64,000 nucleotides of DNA from Rhodeus uyekii (GCA_037043235.1 JAWRVZ010000185.1:823501-887500); one strand, 5' to 3'. Numbered from the stretch's first letter, positions 24,996 to 35,427 are shown. Program-made: numbers and translations. The notes: a model not told the origin generated them from the sequence alone.

Positions 24996-25101
24996 TAGCT
25001 CAGTGACGTCATCGACTTCGGGGCGGGGCTTCAGGTTTCACTGGAATCACGTGACTTTCTCTCAAAGTGAAACCAAGCTAAGAATTCAGAGAAGATCAGA
25101 A
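24996..25101 (+). promoter_or_regulatory. NLR gene promoter with CRE, GC-box, E-box and ISRE-like sites
   Basis: In order: TGACGTCA at 25004-25011, GGGGCGGGGC at 25020-25029, CACGTG at 25048-25053, and CAAAGTGAAACC at 25063-25074, which fits the interferon-stimulated element core (AAANNGAAAC). The leader exon's ATG follows at 25102. There is no TATA box. Interferon control is an inference from the motif. Confidence 0.5.
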
Positions 25102-25119
25102 ATGGCGTCTCGTGTCACG
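25102..25119 (+). other. Leader exon with short upstream ORF
   Basis: ATGGCGTCTCGTGTCACG is followed by a strong donor GTAAGT. Spliced to the acceptor at 25949/25950, the next codons are GCC TGA, so this ATG opens a seven-residue reading frame that ends before the main start at 26005. It is therefore best read as 5' UTR with a uORF; an alternative use of this exon with another acceptor cannot be excluded. Confidence 0.5.
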
Positions 25120-25949
25120 GTAAGTTTGTTAAAACGTTTCATCTCTATAAAATAAACAGCATTATCAGCAATATCAAGGTTAAATCAATAACGTCCATCC
25201 ATAGATTGGGTATTCGCGTCTGAACTCGCTAAAGCTGATCGTGACGTCACGGTGGAAACTGTAACTTCAACTGATTGTTTTCTTTAACTTATTTTTTTAT
25301 TAGAAGTTCCGGTCTAGATGGCATCGGTCGTGGGCTGACTTTAAATAAACCACATGCGAATGTGTTGTTAATCCATAAAGCGCATTTTAGTCAGTGAGTT
25401 GGTCACGTCGATCCCGGAAGTAAAGCAAGGCCAGACCTGACAAAGATCAAATCCAGCAGCCGAGACTGACATAAACAGCTGAAATCTGCTGTACAAGTAT
25501 GAGCACTGAGAATATAAACAACTATTAGTTTGTCTGAATTTTAATTTAAGATGAAGATAATTCAGAGTTCTGCATCAAACCTCCGCATTTTTGATCAGAG
25601 CAACACAAGATTAACGACTCTTCTGTGTTAAACACAAACCCACAAACTAAAACTCAGCTGTGATCCGTCTCTCCACTAGCAAAATATCAGGAATACAATA
25701 ATAAATTTTACAGAATTTTTGCTCTTAGCTATTCAGTTTGATCATAATTTATGAATTTCTCTCTCTTACACTCACTCAGACAAAAAAGGAAACTTTACCA
25801 CACAAAATAGGAAAAAAACTTTGTTAAATCAAACAGTCCAGGTCAGAAAGTTTATGAAATTAGAATAATATAGTAAAACCCAAGAGTTTCATTTGAATTT
25901 AATTGTCAAAATTTAGTGTGTTATTATTGTTTTTTCCTCTCACACACAG
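25120..25949 (+). other. NLR intron 1, no gene seen
   Basis: The donor is GTAAGT, and the acceptor is a pyrimidine stretch followed by CACACACAG. The interior is unique-looking AT-rich sequence without recognisable repeats or exons. Confidence 0.55.
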
Positions 25950-26004
25950 GCCTGAAATCAAATCTCTCATGTAGGAAGAAGAGAAGTAGACGATTGTCTG
26001 AAAA

Positions 26005-26831
26005 ATGAGTAAGTCTGAGAAGAGAGAAGAGGAGGAGGCGTCTGTTGACACTCAGAGAGCAGCATCTCCAGTATTCAGCTGTGTGTCCATGAAGAGCAAC
26101 AACTCCATGTATCTGCCCCCTTATCTCAGTGATGGACCATCTCCAGAATTCAGTTGTGTGTCCATGAAGAGCAACAACTCCATGTATCTGCCCCCTTATC
26201 TCAGTGATGGACCATCTCCAGGATTCAGTTGTGTGTCCATGAAGAGCAACAACTCCATGTATCTGCCCCCTTATCTCAGTGATGGACCATCTCCAGAATT
26301 CAGTTGTGTGTCCATGAAGAGTAACCACTCCATGTATCTGCCCCCTTATCTCAGTGATGGACCATCTCCAGGATTCAGTTGTGTGTCCATGAAGAGTAAC
26401 CACTCCATGTATCTGCCCCCTTATCTCAGTGATGGAGCATCTCCAGGATTCAGTTGTGTGTCCATGAAGAGTAACCACTCCATGTATCTGCCCCCTTATC
26501 TCAGTGATGGAGCATCTCCAGGATTCAGTTGTGTGTCCATGAAGAGCAACAACTCCATGTATCTGCCCCCTTATCTCAGTGATGGACCATCTCCAGGATT
26601 CAGTTGTGTGTCCATGAAGAGTAACAACTCCATGTATCTTCCCCCTTATCTCAGTGATGGACCATCTTCAGGATTCAGTTGTGTGTCCATGAAGAGTAAC
26701 CACTCCATGTATCTGCCCCCTTATCTCAGTGATGGACCATCTTCAGGATTCAGTTGTGTGTCCATGAAGAGCAACAACATTCATAAGCCCACTATGTTCA
26801 GTGATGACCCTGCTGTGACCTCTGACCCTGT
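26005..26831 (+). CDS. NLR N-terminal exon with ten 25-residue repeats
   Basis: The frame starts MSKSEKREEEEASVDTQRAA, then has ten tandem copies of a 75-bp unit encoding FSCVSMKSNNSMYLPPYLSD plus a GPSPG-type spacer. Copies differ only at a few positions (Asn/His at residue 10, Pro/Ala, Pro/Ser, Glu/Gly at the end). The last copy degenerates to NNIHKPTMFSDDPAVTSDPV and leads to the donor at 26832 in phase 2. Fish NLRs of this group carry such N-terminal repeat peptides of unknown function before FISNA, normally as separate exons with a VSMKSD..M motif. Here the expansion happened inside one exon. The minus-strand frame over this region is a shadow. Confidence 0.85.
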
Positions 26832-27256
26832 GTGAGTATCATTAAGCATCTGCGAGAGCTGCAAGATTCTGGATAAACTGGGAATTATGATTTATTTTTT
26901 TCTTATTTAAAATGGAATTCACGATTCTGAATTAACAACTAAACAAAAGAGAATGTAATTGACTAGAAGTTCTGATTAAATGTTAATTGCTGCGGTCTAT
27001 TTAAAAAATAAATTTAAATGAATGATTCAAAATTCAAATACTATAAGAATTTGTTGCGTCCCTTTGGTGTAACGATATAATTGATAACATCTTTATTTGA
27101 ACTGTCAAGTTACTTTCAAAAGTCGATTTTTCTCTATTCAAGATTCAAGAGTTTTATTTGTCACATACACAGTTATATACAGGATATACAACCGGCAGTT
27201 AAATGTAAACAGGTCAAATCCATGGACAGTGCAAAATAACAGTTACAAAAAGACAC

Positions 27257-28010
27257 TGTCAGGTTTGGGAGAGAGCGAGGACTCAATTGCAGGGGAAAAC
27301 AGGGCTTTAATGAACAGAAACAAAAACTCAAACATAAACCTCCCCAAGTGGGGGAAAAAACATGACTAAACACAACTCGACTGGAAACATGACTAGGAGG
27401 GACAAGGTAACACCAACATATGACAACGAAGCGGCCCAGGACGGCAAACACAAGGAGACTAAATACACAGGAGGAAAAGCAATAGAGAGAGAGACACAGC
27501 TGGAATAAAATCAAACTAATGACAATGAAACAAGACGGGCGGGGTAACAGACGAGACATGAACATGAAGCCAATTAGACAAAGACGACGCGCAGCTGGCG
27601 ACAAACCAAACTGCGCGTGACAAAACAAGCACGCGGCCGATGGGATGCGAACCGCGTGCCAAACATAAACACACGGACGAGAGGAGGCGCGGCTCGCGCA
27701 AGGCTTGAAACCGCGCCCACTCACATAACGTAGAGCTCGCAAGAACGAGTTCTCACGAGCTCACGACAAGGACAAAGACACACGAGTTATGAATGCCCGA
27801 ATCCCGATCCAAAACCGAAACTGAAACAGACCCAAGTATCGGGACCGGACATCATAACTCGTACGAAAGACGTCACAGACAAGCGCGCGCGCGGCTCGAA
27901 TCCTCGACGCCGTGCGCACACACACCAAACACGAGACATAACGGTAGTGTCAGAGCTCTGCCACAAAACCAAGAAATGACTACTAGACCGAATGTGGCAG
28001 AACCCTGACA
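27257..28010 (-). repeat. 3' LTR of the young LTR element
   Basis: This is 754 bp, TGTCAGG to CCTGACA. Minus-strand frames here are exact duplicates of frames in the other LTR at a constant offset of 2574 bp. It is preceded on the minus strand by the polypurine tract. Confidence 0.9.
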
Positions 28011-28601
28011 CTACCCTCCCTCTAACGGGACGCCACCTGGCGTCCCTACGAGGAACACCAGAAACAAGACAGAGACATGACAACAGAAAGCACGAACATG
28101 ACAAGGGGAAAAAATAAAATAAAGAACACCAAAACAAGGGGAGGGGGGGAAGACAAGCGGGCAAAATAAACAGTACTCAATCAACATCATGAAAACTAAT
28201 AATTCAGAAAAAACGGCCTCAAAACATCATGAAAAAAAATAATAATACTCAAAAGGTCACGAAAAGATTCACTTAAACAGTCCCCAATCTCATGAAGGCA
28301 TTACTCAAACAGTTCTCAAAACCAACATGAAAAATACTCAAGTCATGAAAATGTTAATTCAAGTCCCCAATATCAAGAAGAATAAACGGAAAATAGTCCT
28401 TAGTTCATCAAGAAAAATAACTGAAAATAGTAACGCAAACAGTCCTCAAAACCAACATCATAAAAAATACTCAAAAGTCATGAAAATGTTAATCCAAGTC
28501 CCCAATAATCAAGAAGAAAACGGAAAATAGTCCTTGGATCATCAAGAAAAAGAATGACTCAAAACAGTCCTCACTTCATGAAAAATAACTGAAAATAGTC
28601 C

Positions 28602-29597
28602 TCAAACATGAAAAAAATGCCTCCAAAAAACAGTCCATAATGAAAAAAAAAACACAGTCCAGGGAGGGGGAACTGGAGGGATGAGCCAGGGTGGCTCAGG
28701 GAGGAGAGGGTTACCGGCGGGTGGCCATGGCGGAGCCGGGGGAACGAGCCAGGCAGGCTCAGACAAGTCTGGCGGGTCAGGCGGTGCTGGAGGAGCGAGC
28801 CAGGCCGGCTCCGGCAGGTATAAAGTTCCAGCAGACAGCCAGGGCAGTGCCAAAGGAAACGGCAGTTTGGTGGAGTCGCGCAGAACTGGGAGGTCTGGGA
28901 GTTCTGGACGGACATGGAGGTCTGGGAGTTCTGGACGGACATGGAGGTCTGGGAGTTCTGGACGGACATGGAGGTCTGGGAGTTCTGGACGGACATGGAG
29001 GTCTGGGAGTTCTGGACGGACATGGAGGTCTGGGAGTTCTGGACGGGCGAGGCGCTTGGGCGGCGCCGGCAGGGCGAGGCGCTTGGGCGGCGCCGGCAGG
29101 GCGAGGAAGGCCTCTGGGTTTTGCGGAACGGAGGGAGCCCTCTTCTTCCTCTGCCGCTTGCGAGGGCGAAGAGGCGGCGTACAGTCTGTCGGCTCTGGTG
29201 GGGCAGCCTCCTGACCGACTGTGGGCTCTTGGGCGGCGGCCTCCTGACCGACTGCGGGCTCTTGGGCGGCGGCCTCCTGACCGACTGCGGGCTCTTGGGC
29301 GGCGGCCTCCTGACCGACTGCGGGCTCTTGGGCGGCGGCCTCCTGACCGACTGCGGGCTCTTGGGCGGCGGCCTCTTGGCCGGCAGCGGTCTCTAGGGTG
29401 ACAGCCTCCTGGCCGTTTGAAGGAGAGGAAGCCCTCTTTTTCCTCCTTCTCCGTGTGCGAGGATTTGTGGCTGCTGTGTCCTTGGACTCCTCTGGGAGCA
29501 CTGCGACCACCAGAAACTCCTCTGGAGCCGGAACCATGGAGGGTGTGGTGAGGGATTCCACAAACTCCCAAAAATCCAAATGTTCCAACTCCCTCAT
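28602..29597 (-). CDS. Proline-rich repeat protein of the LTR element (gag-like N-terminal remnant)
   Basis: The 331-aa frame begins MRELEHLDFWEFVESL, a segment that also occurs in the fragment at 21730-22200. It then has a basic stretch (TRRRRKKRA), about five copies of a 12-residue unit (VGQEAAAQEPAV type), a second basic stretch, about six copies of the 9-residue unit PELPDLHVR, and finally Trp/Pro-rich sequence. Both arrays have unit lengths divisible by three at DNA level, so other frames also stay open. There is no enzyme domain. A frame change separates it from the gag-like start at 29770. Function is unknown; a structural or RNA-binding role would be a guess. Confidence 0.5.
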   Translation of the reverse strand: MRELEHLDFWEFVESLTTPSMVPAPEEFLVVAVLPEESKDTAATNPRTRRRRKKRASSPSNGQEAVTLETAAGQEAAAQEPAVGQEAAAQEPAVGQEAAAQEPAVGQEAAAQEPAVGQEAAAQEPTVGQEAAPPEPTDCTPPLRPRKRQRKKRAPSVPQNPEAFLALPAPPKRLALPAPPKRLARPELPDLHVRPELPDLHVRPELPDLHVRPELPDLHVRPELPDLHVRPELPDLPVLRDSTKLPFPLALPWLSAGTLYLPEPAWLAPPAPPDPPDLSEPAWLVPPAPPWPPAGNPLLPEPPWLIPPVPPPWTVFFFSLWTVFWRHFFHV

Positions 29598-29830
29598 CCT
29601 CCTCCAGCTGAGGGGCTCATCCAGGGCGGCATTGAAAAGATCTTTGAGTGCCGCCTCACTGAACTAAGGCCGAACTTCTGGGCAAAAGTCTTTAACTCTG
29701 TGCCGTGTTGACGGAGCGAACTCAGAATCTTAGACTGCAGCATCAGATGGAATGGCAGGCTGGAGTCCATGGTGGCTGGAGGAGAACAGGATCCCTTTCC
29801 CCGCTGAGTCCTCATTTGGCCGCTTCGTTC

Positions 29831-30584
29831 TGTCAGGTTTGGGAGAGAGCGAGGACTCAATTGCAGGGGAAAACAGGGCTTTAATGAACAGAAACAAAAA
29901 CTCAAACATAAACCTCCCCAAGTGGGGGAAAAAACATGACTAAACACAACTCGACTGGAAACATGACTAGGAGGGACAAGGTAACACCAACATATGACAA
30001 CGAAGCGGCCCAGGACGGCAAACACAAGGAGACTAAATACACAGGAGGAAAAGCAATAGAGAGAGAGACACAGCTGGAATAAAATCAAACTAATGACAAT
30101 GAAACAAGACGGGCGGGGTAACAGACGAGACATGAACATGAAGCCAATTAGACAAAGACGACGCGCAGCTGGCGACAAACCAAACTGCGCGTGACAAAAC
30201 AAGCACGCGGCCGATGGGATGCGAACCGCGTGCCAAACATAAACACACGGACGAGAGGAGGCGCGGCTCGCGCAAGGCTTGAAACCGCGCCCACTCACAT
30301 AACGTAGAGCTCGCAAGAACGAGTTCTCACGAGCTCACGACAAGGACAAAGACACACGAGTTATGAATGCCCGAATCCCGATCCAAAACCGAAACTGAAA
30401 CAGACCCAAGTATCGGGACCGGACATCATAACTCGTACGAAAGACGTCACAGACAAGCGCGCGCGCGGCTCGAATCCTCGACGCCGTGCGCACACACACC
30501 AAACACGAGACATAACGGTAGTGTCAGAGCTCTGCCACAAAACCAAGAAATGACTACTAGACCGAATGTGGCAGAACCCTGACA
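29831..30584 (-). repeat. 5' LTR of the young LTR element
   Basis: This is 754 bp with the same ends and sequence as the copy at 27257-28010. On the minus strand it is upstream of the gag-like ATG at 29770 and should contain the element promoter. Confidence 0.9.
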
Positions 30585-31469
30585 GACACGAGGAAATAAG
30601 AAATAGAGATATAATAAAAGTACTGTATATATGTAGAATTATAAATAATCAAGTAAAAAATAAAAATAAGTGAGATAAACTGTGCAGTGAAGTAAACTGT
30701 AGACTATATAAATAAGGTTTAACAGAGTACAGAGAAGTATATTGTGCAAACAGGTTAATAACAGGTTGTTACACAGTAACAACGAGAACAAAAAGTGCGG
30801 TGCAAATGTGTCAAGTGGATGTGTGTTTGTACTGAAGTGAGGAGAAGTCACGTGATGTTAGTGACAGCGTTCAGGAGTCTGATGGCCTGGGGGAAGAAAC
30901 TCCTCCTGAGTCTCTCAGTTTTGGCCATCACGCTTCGGAAGCGCTTACCTGATGGCAGCCGGGTGAAGTGAGGGTTAGTGTCCTTGATTTTTTCAGCTCT
31001 ACCTCTGCAGCGTTTTCTGTAGACGTCCTGCAGAGACGGGAGAGCTGACCCTGAGATGCGCACCACGCAGGGCTTTGCAGTCGTGACTGGTGCTGTTACC
31101 GTACCGTGATGCACTGAGTCAGTACACTTTCTATCGCCCCTAAATAGAAAGTTTTCAGGATAGCTGGTGAAACCCTGAATTTCCTCAGCTGGCGCAGGTG
31201 GTGTAGTCTTTGCCTGGCTTTTTTCACTTGTGTCTGGATGTGTGCAGTCCAGGTCAGGTTCTCGGAGATGTTCACACCCTGTGGAGCTCCCACACTCAGG
31301 GAGATGGAGGTGGAGGTGAACTGGCCTACTCTCACCACCTGAGGTCTGCCAGTGAGGAAATCTTCAATCCAGTGACAGAGAGAAAAGTTCAGGCCGAGAT
31401 CCAGGAGTTTGGCAGTTAGCTTAATGGGAACTATGGTGTTAAAGGCTGAGCTATAGTCAATATTTTGGT

Positions 31470-32319
31470 CACTAGTATAGACATCAGTGTTTATATCTAT
31501 ATTATCAAATCAGCACTTCTGTGATAATTTGAGTTTCAGAAATAATGATACTGTGTGGTTGAAAACACTGAGACTGTTTTATGTCTGTACACGACAACTG
31601 CTCTCTCTTTCTCAGCGGCAGCGGCAACACAGATTTGAGTCTCTAGGTTTAAAAGACATATCAAATCCTCATTTAGGAATAAGATCGTTTGGGTGTTTGA
31701 GTTGAGATCTTTCAACAATTAATCATGCAGCTCAATCTGCTGTAGTTGAACTTAGGAGTTAAATAAGTTATCAAGATAAATCACTCGCTCTCTTTCTCTG
31801 AAAAGCTCCAATTAGTATTGGTAAGAAGGAAAAAAAAACTGAGACAGAACCTCAGAGTGAATCTCTCCAACAAAACACTTGCCTGAAATGCCTTGTTTGT
31901 TGTCCTGCAATAATATCCAAGACTCGATGTGCAACAGATAACAAAACTCACGGTTCAGATCATATTGCGGATCATAGTTACTGAATGTTCCAGATTAGGA
32001 AAAAAGTGTATAGAGGGAAACAAATATAACTTATATTTTATTATTTAGAGAACATTGTAAGCAGAAAAAACACTTTCTCCTAGATCTCAGGGCGGGTTGT
32101 TGTTGCACCCCCGGTTCAGGCTAGCACAGCAGATCCTGCTTTGGGTGGATGGCAAACTTCTCTCCTCGAGGGCAGTTTACACTCCAGGTCTCCTCAGCTT
32201 GGTAGCAGACATCCTGTTGAATCATGCTGAGCTCCAGTAATTGAAATCCTGAATAAGTAGAGTAGATAGTATGTTTTCCACTGTCCCTTCTCGTTTTCTC
32301 CATCCTCCAGCTCCTCTGG
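31470..32319. other. NLR intron stretch, no gene seen
   Basis: Mixed-composition intron sequence between the LINE and DIRS fragments. Short frames on both strands lack domains. Part of 32090-32319 may be decayed upstream DIRS sequence, but this is not supportable. Confidence 0.4.
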
Positions 32320-32960
32320 GACTGGATGCCATCTTTCCTCCGGTCACTCTGCAAGGGTCTGTTAGGAGGCACTTTGCTCTACATTGTTAACACTGTTCTG
32401 GCTGGCCAGAGAATGGTTCACAGAGTTTCTGTCTTTCTTGGAAGACAGTCTGCCAGTCTTTTACCTCCGACTAGAGATCTGAAAACTGTGCGTCTGGCCC
32501 CTGAGAGGTACCAGTTCATAGATTCTGATCTTGATACCTTGATACCATCCTAAACGTCAGGGATCCTTCTACTAGAGAGCTGTATGCTCTTAAATGGTGT
32601 GTTTTCTCATCTTCGTGTGAGCTGTGTCATCTTAAATTTGTTCGATACTGGAGTTTCTTCAATAGTGTCAAAAGACTGAACGTTTGTATGGCCACAATCT
32701 CAGCTTGCCAACACCAAACTGAAGGGTTTGATTGGTGCTAATGTGGTGTTAGATGACTGAGGCCTATCTGCAAAGATTCCTTCATGGGATCTTTCACTCT
32801 ATATGTCATATGCTTCCTTCAAACCCTTAGAGTCAGCCTCTGTGAAGCTTCTAATGATCAAGTTGGCTTTGCTTTCTGCTATTACATCTTTTAAAAGGTA
32901 AGAGACTTGAAGGCCTCCTGGATTTTACCTCTCGGCTGGTTAAGTTCATACTGTACCCTT
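32320..32960 (+). mobile_element. DIRS-like retrotransposon fragment (tyrosine recombinase part)
   Basis: The peptide TVRLAPERYQFIDSDLDTL is followed, after a frame change near 32545, by ILNVRDPSTRELYALKWCVF and, further on, MATISACQ and FKPLESASVKLLMIKLALLS with AITSFKR. This order (linker, SAM-like N-terminal domain of the recombinase, then the helix before the first catalytic Arg) matches DIRS-type YR retrotransposons common in fish. A stop follows KR, and the rest of the recombinase and the RT are absent. It is a dead fragment in an NLR intron. Confidence 0.65.
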
Positions 32961-33691
32961 GATCAGATTACAGTGCCTTCTCCACCATTTCCTCCTATTG
33001 TTCTTCAAGCATTCTCTCCTCCACCCTATGAATTTCAGAAGCACTGGAAGTGTAAGTTCTGTCCAGTTAGGGCTCTTAGGATCTAGGTCCACAACCTACA
33101 TTCAGCTGCCTCCAAACAGAAATTCTAGCAGTTCTAGCTTAAATACACTAAACCAATGACCAATGTAAACGCGAGCACTAATACCACTATAGAAGACGGA
33201 GGCGAGTGTTGAAAGTGCTTGAGTGCTGAATTTTTGTCTTGCACTTGTAATGACATGCAAATGATAAACTTTAACCTGTGTAATGGTTAACGTTTGCAGT
33301 TCAGTAGTGAATCACACGTTTGCCAAACCTCTGTCAACTATGATCTGTTACACCTCTATCCATGATGAAGTTTCGTCACCATGAAACACCATTGCGTAAT
33401 GCTAATCTGCCGGATACTTTGGCGATTGAATTGAGAAAGACATCAGTGCTGTTGTTTTAGTGTTGAAATCTAAAGATGGAAGAGAAAAAAAGAAAGAGTG
33501 CTCATGTGGGAGGTGAGGGAGAGATCACTGAATGCAGAGAATATCAGCAATTGAGGAATTATTGGCTAAAATGTATTTTTAATATGTTTATAGTGCTTAT
33601 TTTGGGATTATTATTAACTATGGTGACTTAGATTTCTGTGGTGTATTTCTCTGAATTCAGAAATGATCTGAAATATCTCTGTTTTTCTCAG

Positions 33692-33811
33692 TGTCATCAG
33701 CCGGAAGAGAAAGACAGCAGCATCTCCAGTATCCAGACGTGTGTCTATGAAGATGAACTCCATGCAGCATCCCATTGATCTCCATAATGAGGCTGTGACC
33801 TTTGACCCTGT
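33692..33811 (+). CDS. NLR second N-terminal repeat exon (single diverged unit)
   Basis: A 120-nt exon between a TTTTTCTCAG acceptor and a GTGAGT donor, phase 2 to phase 2. It encodes SRKRKTAASPVSRRVSMKMN followed by SMQHPIDLHNEAVTFDP. The VSM.M..SM core and the closing AVTFDPV correspond to the end of the preceding repeat exon, and the exon is in frame with it. It keeps the ancestral single-unit form of these fish NLR exons. Confidence 0.8.
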
Positions 33812-34117
33812 GTGAGTATATTCATGTACACACATGTACAAAATAAATCATTACCCTTAAGTTTTCATTTAATTTCCTTAATTCGAAGTAAATCAATTAT
33901 TGGGTCAACACAATTTAGTTGGATTAATTCACATATAATGAACTTTCAAGAAGAATTTAATGAACCTAATAGATCATTCAATTTATATTTATTTTATTTT
34001 ATTTTGTTGATGCTACTTAATCTGGTTGCTCCAACTTATATTGTTTTATTAATATACTAAGGTTTAATTAATATTTGTAAGTTGGTCTAATTTAAATAAA
34101 GATAGAGTAAAACTGTA

Positions 34118-34400
34118 CCGTATTTTCCTATCTATAATGCACAACTAAAAGCCTTACATTTTCTCAAAAATCGGCCGTGCGCCTTATAATCTGGTGCGCC
34201 TTATGTGTGGACTGAGTTCCAAAATCTATAAAAATGTTGCTGTGCAACTTTGGTAAGCGCTCCACTTGATTGACTGTCGGACCATTTCCCGCTGACACAG
34301 GGATGCAATACGTACAGTACGTCCACTGGCAGCGATAAACTAATCACAGAACACTACGTAATACGTACAGCATGTACACTTTCCTCCGCCAAGCCTCCGG
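34118..34400. mobile_element. Fragment of CCGTATTTTCC-type MITE
   Basis: The sequence starts CCGTATTTTCCTATCTATAA after TA at 34116-34117 and has the typical CGCCTTATAATCTGGTGCGC body. The opposite terminus is not found, so the right boundary is a guess. Its outer 12 bases equal those of the element at 7479-8110, but the bodies differ. Confidence 0.5.
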
Positions 34401-34428
34401 TAGGTTTACTGCTAGGTTATGACTACAC

Positions 34429-34773
34429 ACTTCCTGGAGCATATTCCCTTATCAATCGATATTTTTTGACATAGCAAACACCCAGAACATGCACGGAAGT
34501 TTTGAGTACAGTTTTGAGAAGTTTTGATTGAAACTGTAAACTGCCTGAGCTTCGTCAGGATAAGAGATAAAGACACCAGCAAAACTGTTGATTTCACTGC
34601 ATGAAGATCAGAAAAAATTTATTACTCTCCTCTTTGTACTTGTGCATGAATTATATGAAATGTAATTAAATGTAAAGAAAATGTTTTACATGATGGGCGG
34701 ATGTTTGCATGTTCTGGGTGTTTTCTGTGTGGAAAAAAATATTGATTGATTAGCGAATATGCTCAAGGAAGCT
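34429..34773. mobile_element. Foldback element with arms of about 65 bp
   Basis: The left arm (34429-34494: CTTCCTGGAGCATATTCCC and onward to ACACCCAGAACATGCA) is the inverse of the right arm (34708-34773: TGCATGTTCTGGGTGT and onward to GAATATGCTCAAGGAAG). About 85 percent of arm positions match by eye. The roughly 210-bp loop has no coding content. Either a foldback MITE or two opposed copies of one repeat. Confidence 0.7.
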
Positions 34774-34876
34774 CGTATTAATGAATGCACAGGAGGGGAG
34801 AGGAGTCAGATTTGGGTTTAACACCTGCATGTTTGATGCCGAAATTTTCCAGCTGTTCAATTCAGACACAGAAGAT

Positions 34877-35427
34877 GATAATAATAATAATAATCAGTTA
34901 CATTTATATAGCGCTTTTCCAGAGCTCAAAGCGCTTGGGGGGATCTCCTCAACCGCCAGTGTGCAGCATCCACCTGGATGATGCGACGGCAACCTGTGCC
35001 AGAACGCTCACCACACACCAGCTAAGGAGAGGAGACAGAGTGATGAAGCCAATTAGTGTAGGGGGGGATTAGGGGGCCATGATGGACCAAGGCCAACAGG
35101 CAGATTTGGCCAGGGATGCCGGGGTTACACCCCTACTCTTGCGAAGGACATCCTGGGATTTTTAATGACCACAGAGAGTCAGGACCTCGGTTTAACATCT
35201 CATCCGAAAGACGGTGCTTGTTGCAGTACAGTGTCCCCGTCACTATACTGGGGCATTAGGACCTACACAGACTGCAGGGTGAGCACCCCCTGCTGGCCTC
35301 CTAACACCACTTCCAGCAGCAACCTAGTCATTCCCAGGAGGTCTCCCATCCATGTACTAACCAGGCTCAACCCTGCTTAGCTTCAGTGGGCAACCAGTCT
35401 TAGGCTACAGGGTGATATGGCTGCTGG
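34877..35427 (-). mobile_element. 5S rRNA-derived SINE (SINE3-like)
   Basis: On the minus strand the head (35427-35322) follows 5S rRNA: GCCTGGTTAGTACATGGATG plus GGAGACCTCCTGGGAATGAC, including the pol III internal C-box. The body runs left and ends with TATTATTATTATTATTATC at 34877-34895. Zebrafish SINE3 is the known 5S-derived SINE with this plan; the match here is by recognition. The A-box half of the 5S part is damaged, so transcription is doubtful. Confidence 0.75.

Larger units (their letters stand above)
27257..30584 (-). mobile_element. Young non-autonomous LTR retrotransposon, complete, with 754-bp LTRs
   Basis: Two 754-bp direct repeats (27257-28010 and 29831-30584) begin TGTCAGG and end CCTGACA. 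A perfect 5-bp target duplication GACAC flanks the whole (27252-27256 and 30585-30589). A purine tract (GAGGGAGGGTAG on the minus strand) abuts the left LTR at 28011-28022, so the element reads on the minus strand with its 5' LTR on the right. The LTRs look identical in every stretch compared, which implies recent insertion. The 1820-bp interior has no protease, RT or integrase; it holds a gag-like start (ATG at 29770, MDSSLPFHLMLQSKILSSLR) and a proline-rich frame. No TGG-type primer-binding site follows the 5' LTR; the bases there are GAACGAAGCGG. Confidence 0.9.
27135..31465 (-). mobile_element. LINE 3' part (L2/Maui-like reverse transcriptase fragment), split by LTR element
   Basis: On the minus strand from about 31465 to 30850 the product reads as the middle and end of a non-LTR reverse transcriptase (KLLDLGLNFSLCHWIEDFLT, then QVVRVGQFTSTSISLSVGAP). 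A deletion then joins it to VNISENLTWTAHIQTQVKKA and RLHHLRQLRKF. Its 3' UTR runs left through 30590, is interrupted by the 27257-30584 element, and resumes from 27251 to a terminus near 27135 with short ATTCAAG repeats. The copy is truncated and dead. The clade is suggested from the protein pattern only. Confidence 0.7.

Noticed and set aside
25924..26478. 184-aa minus-strand frame with GQIHGVVTLHGHTTE-type repeats
   Set aside because: It is the shadow of the 75-bp coding repeats of the plus-strand NLR exon.
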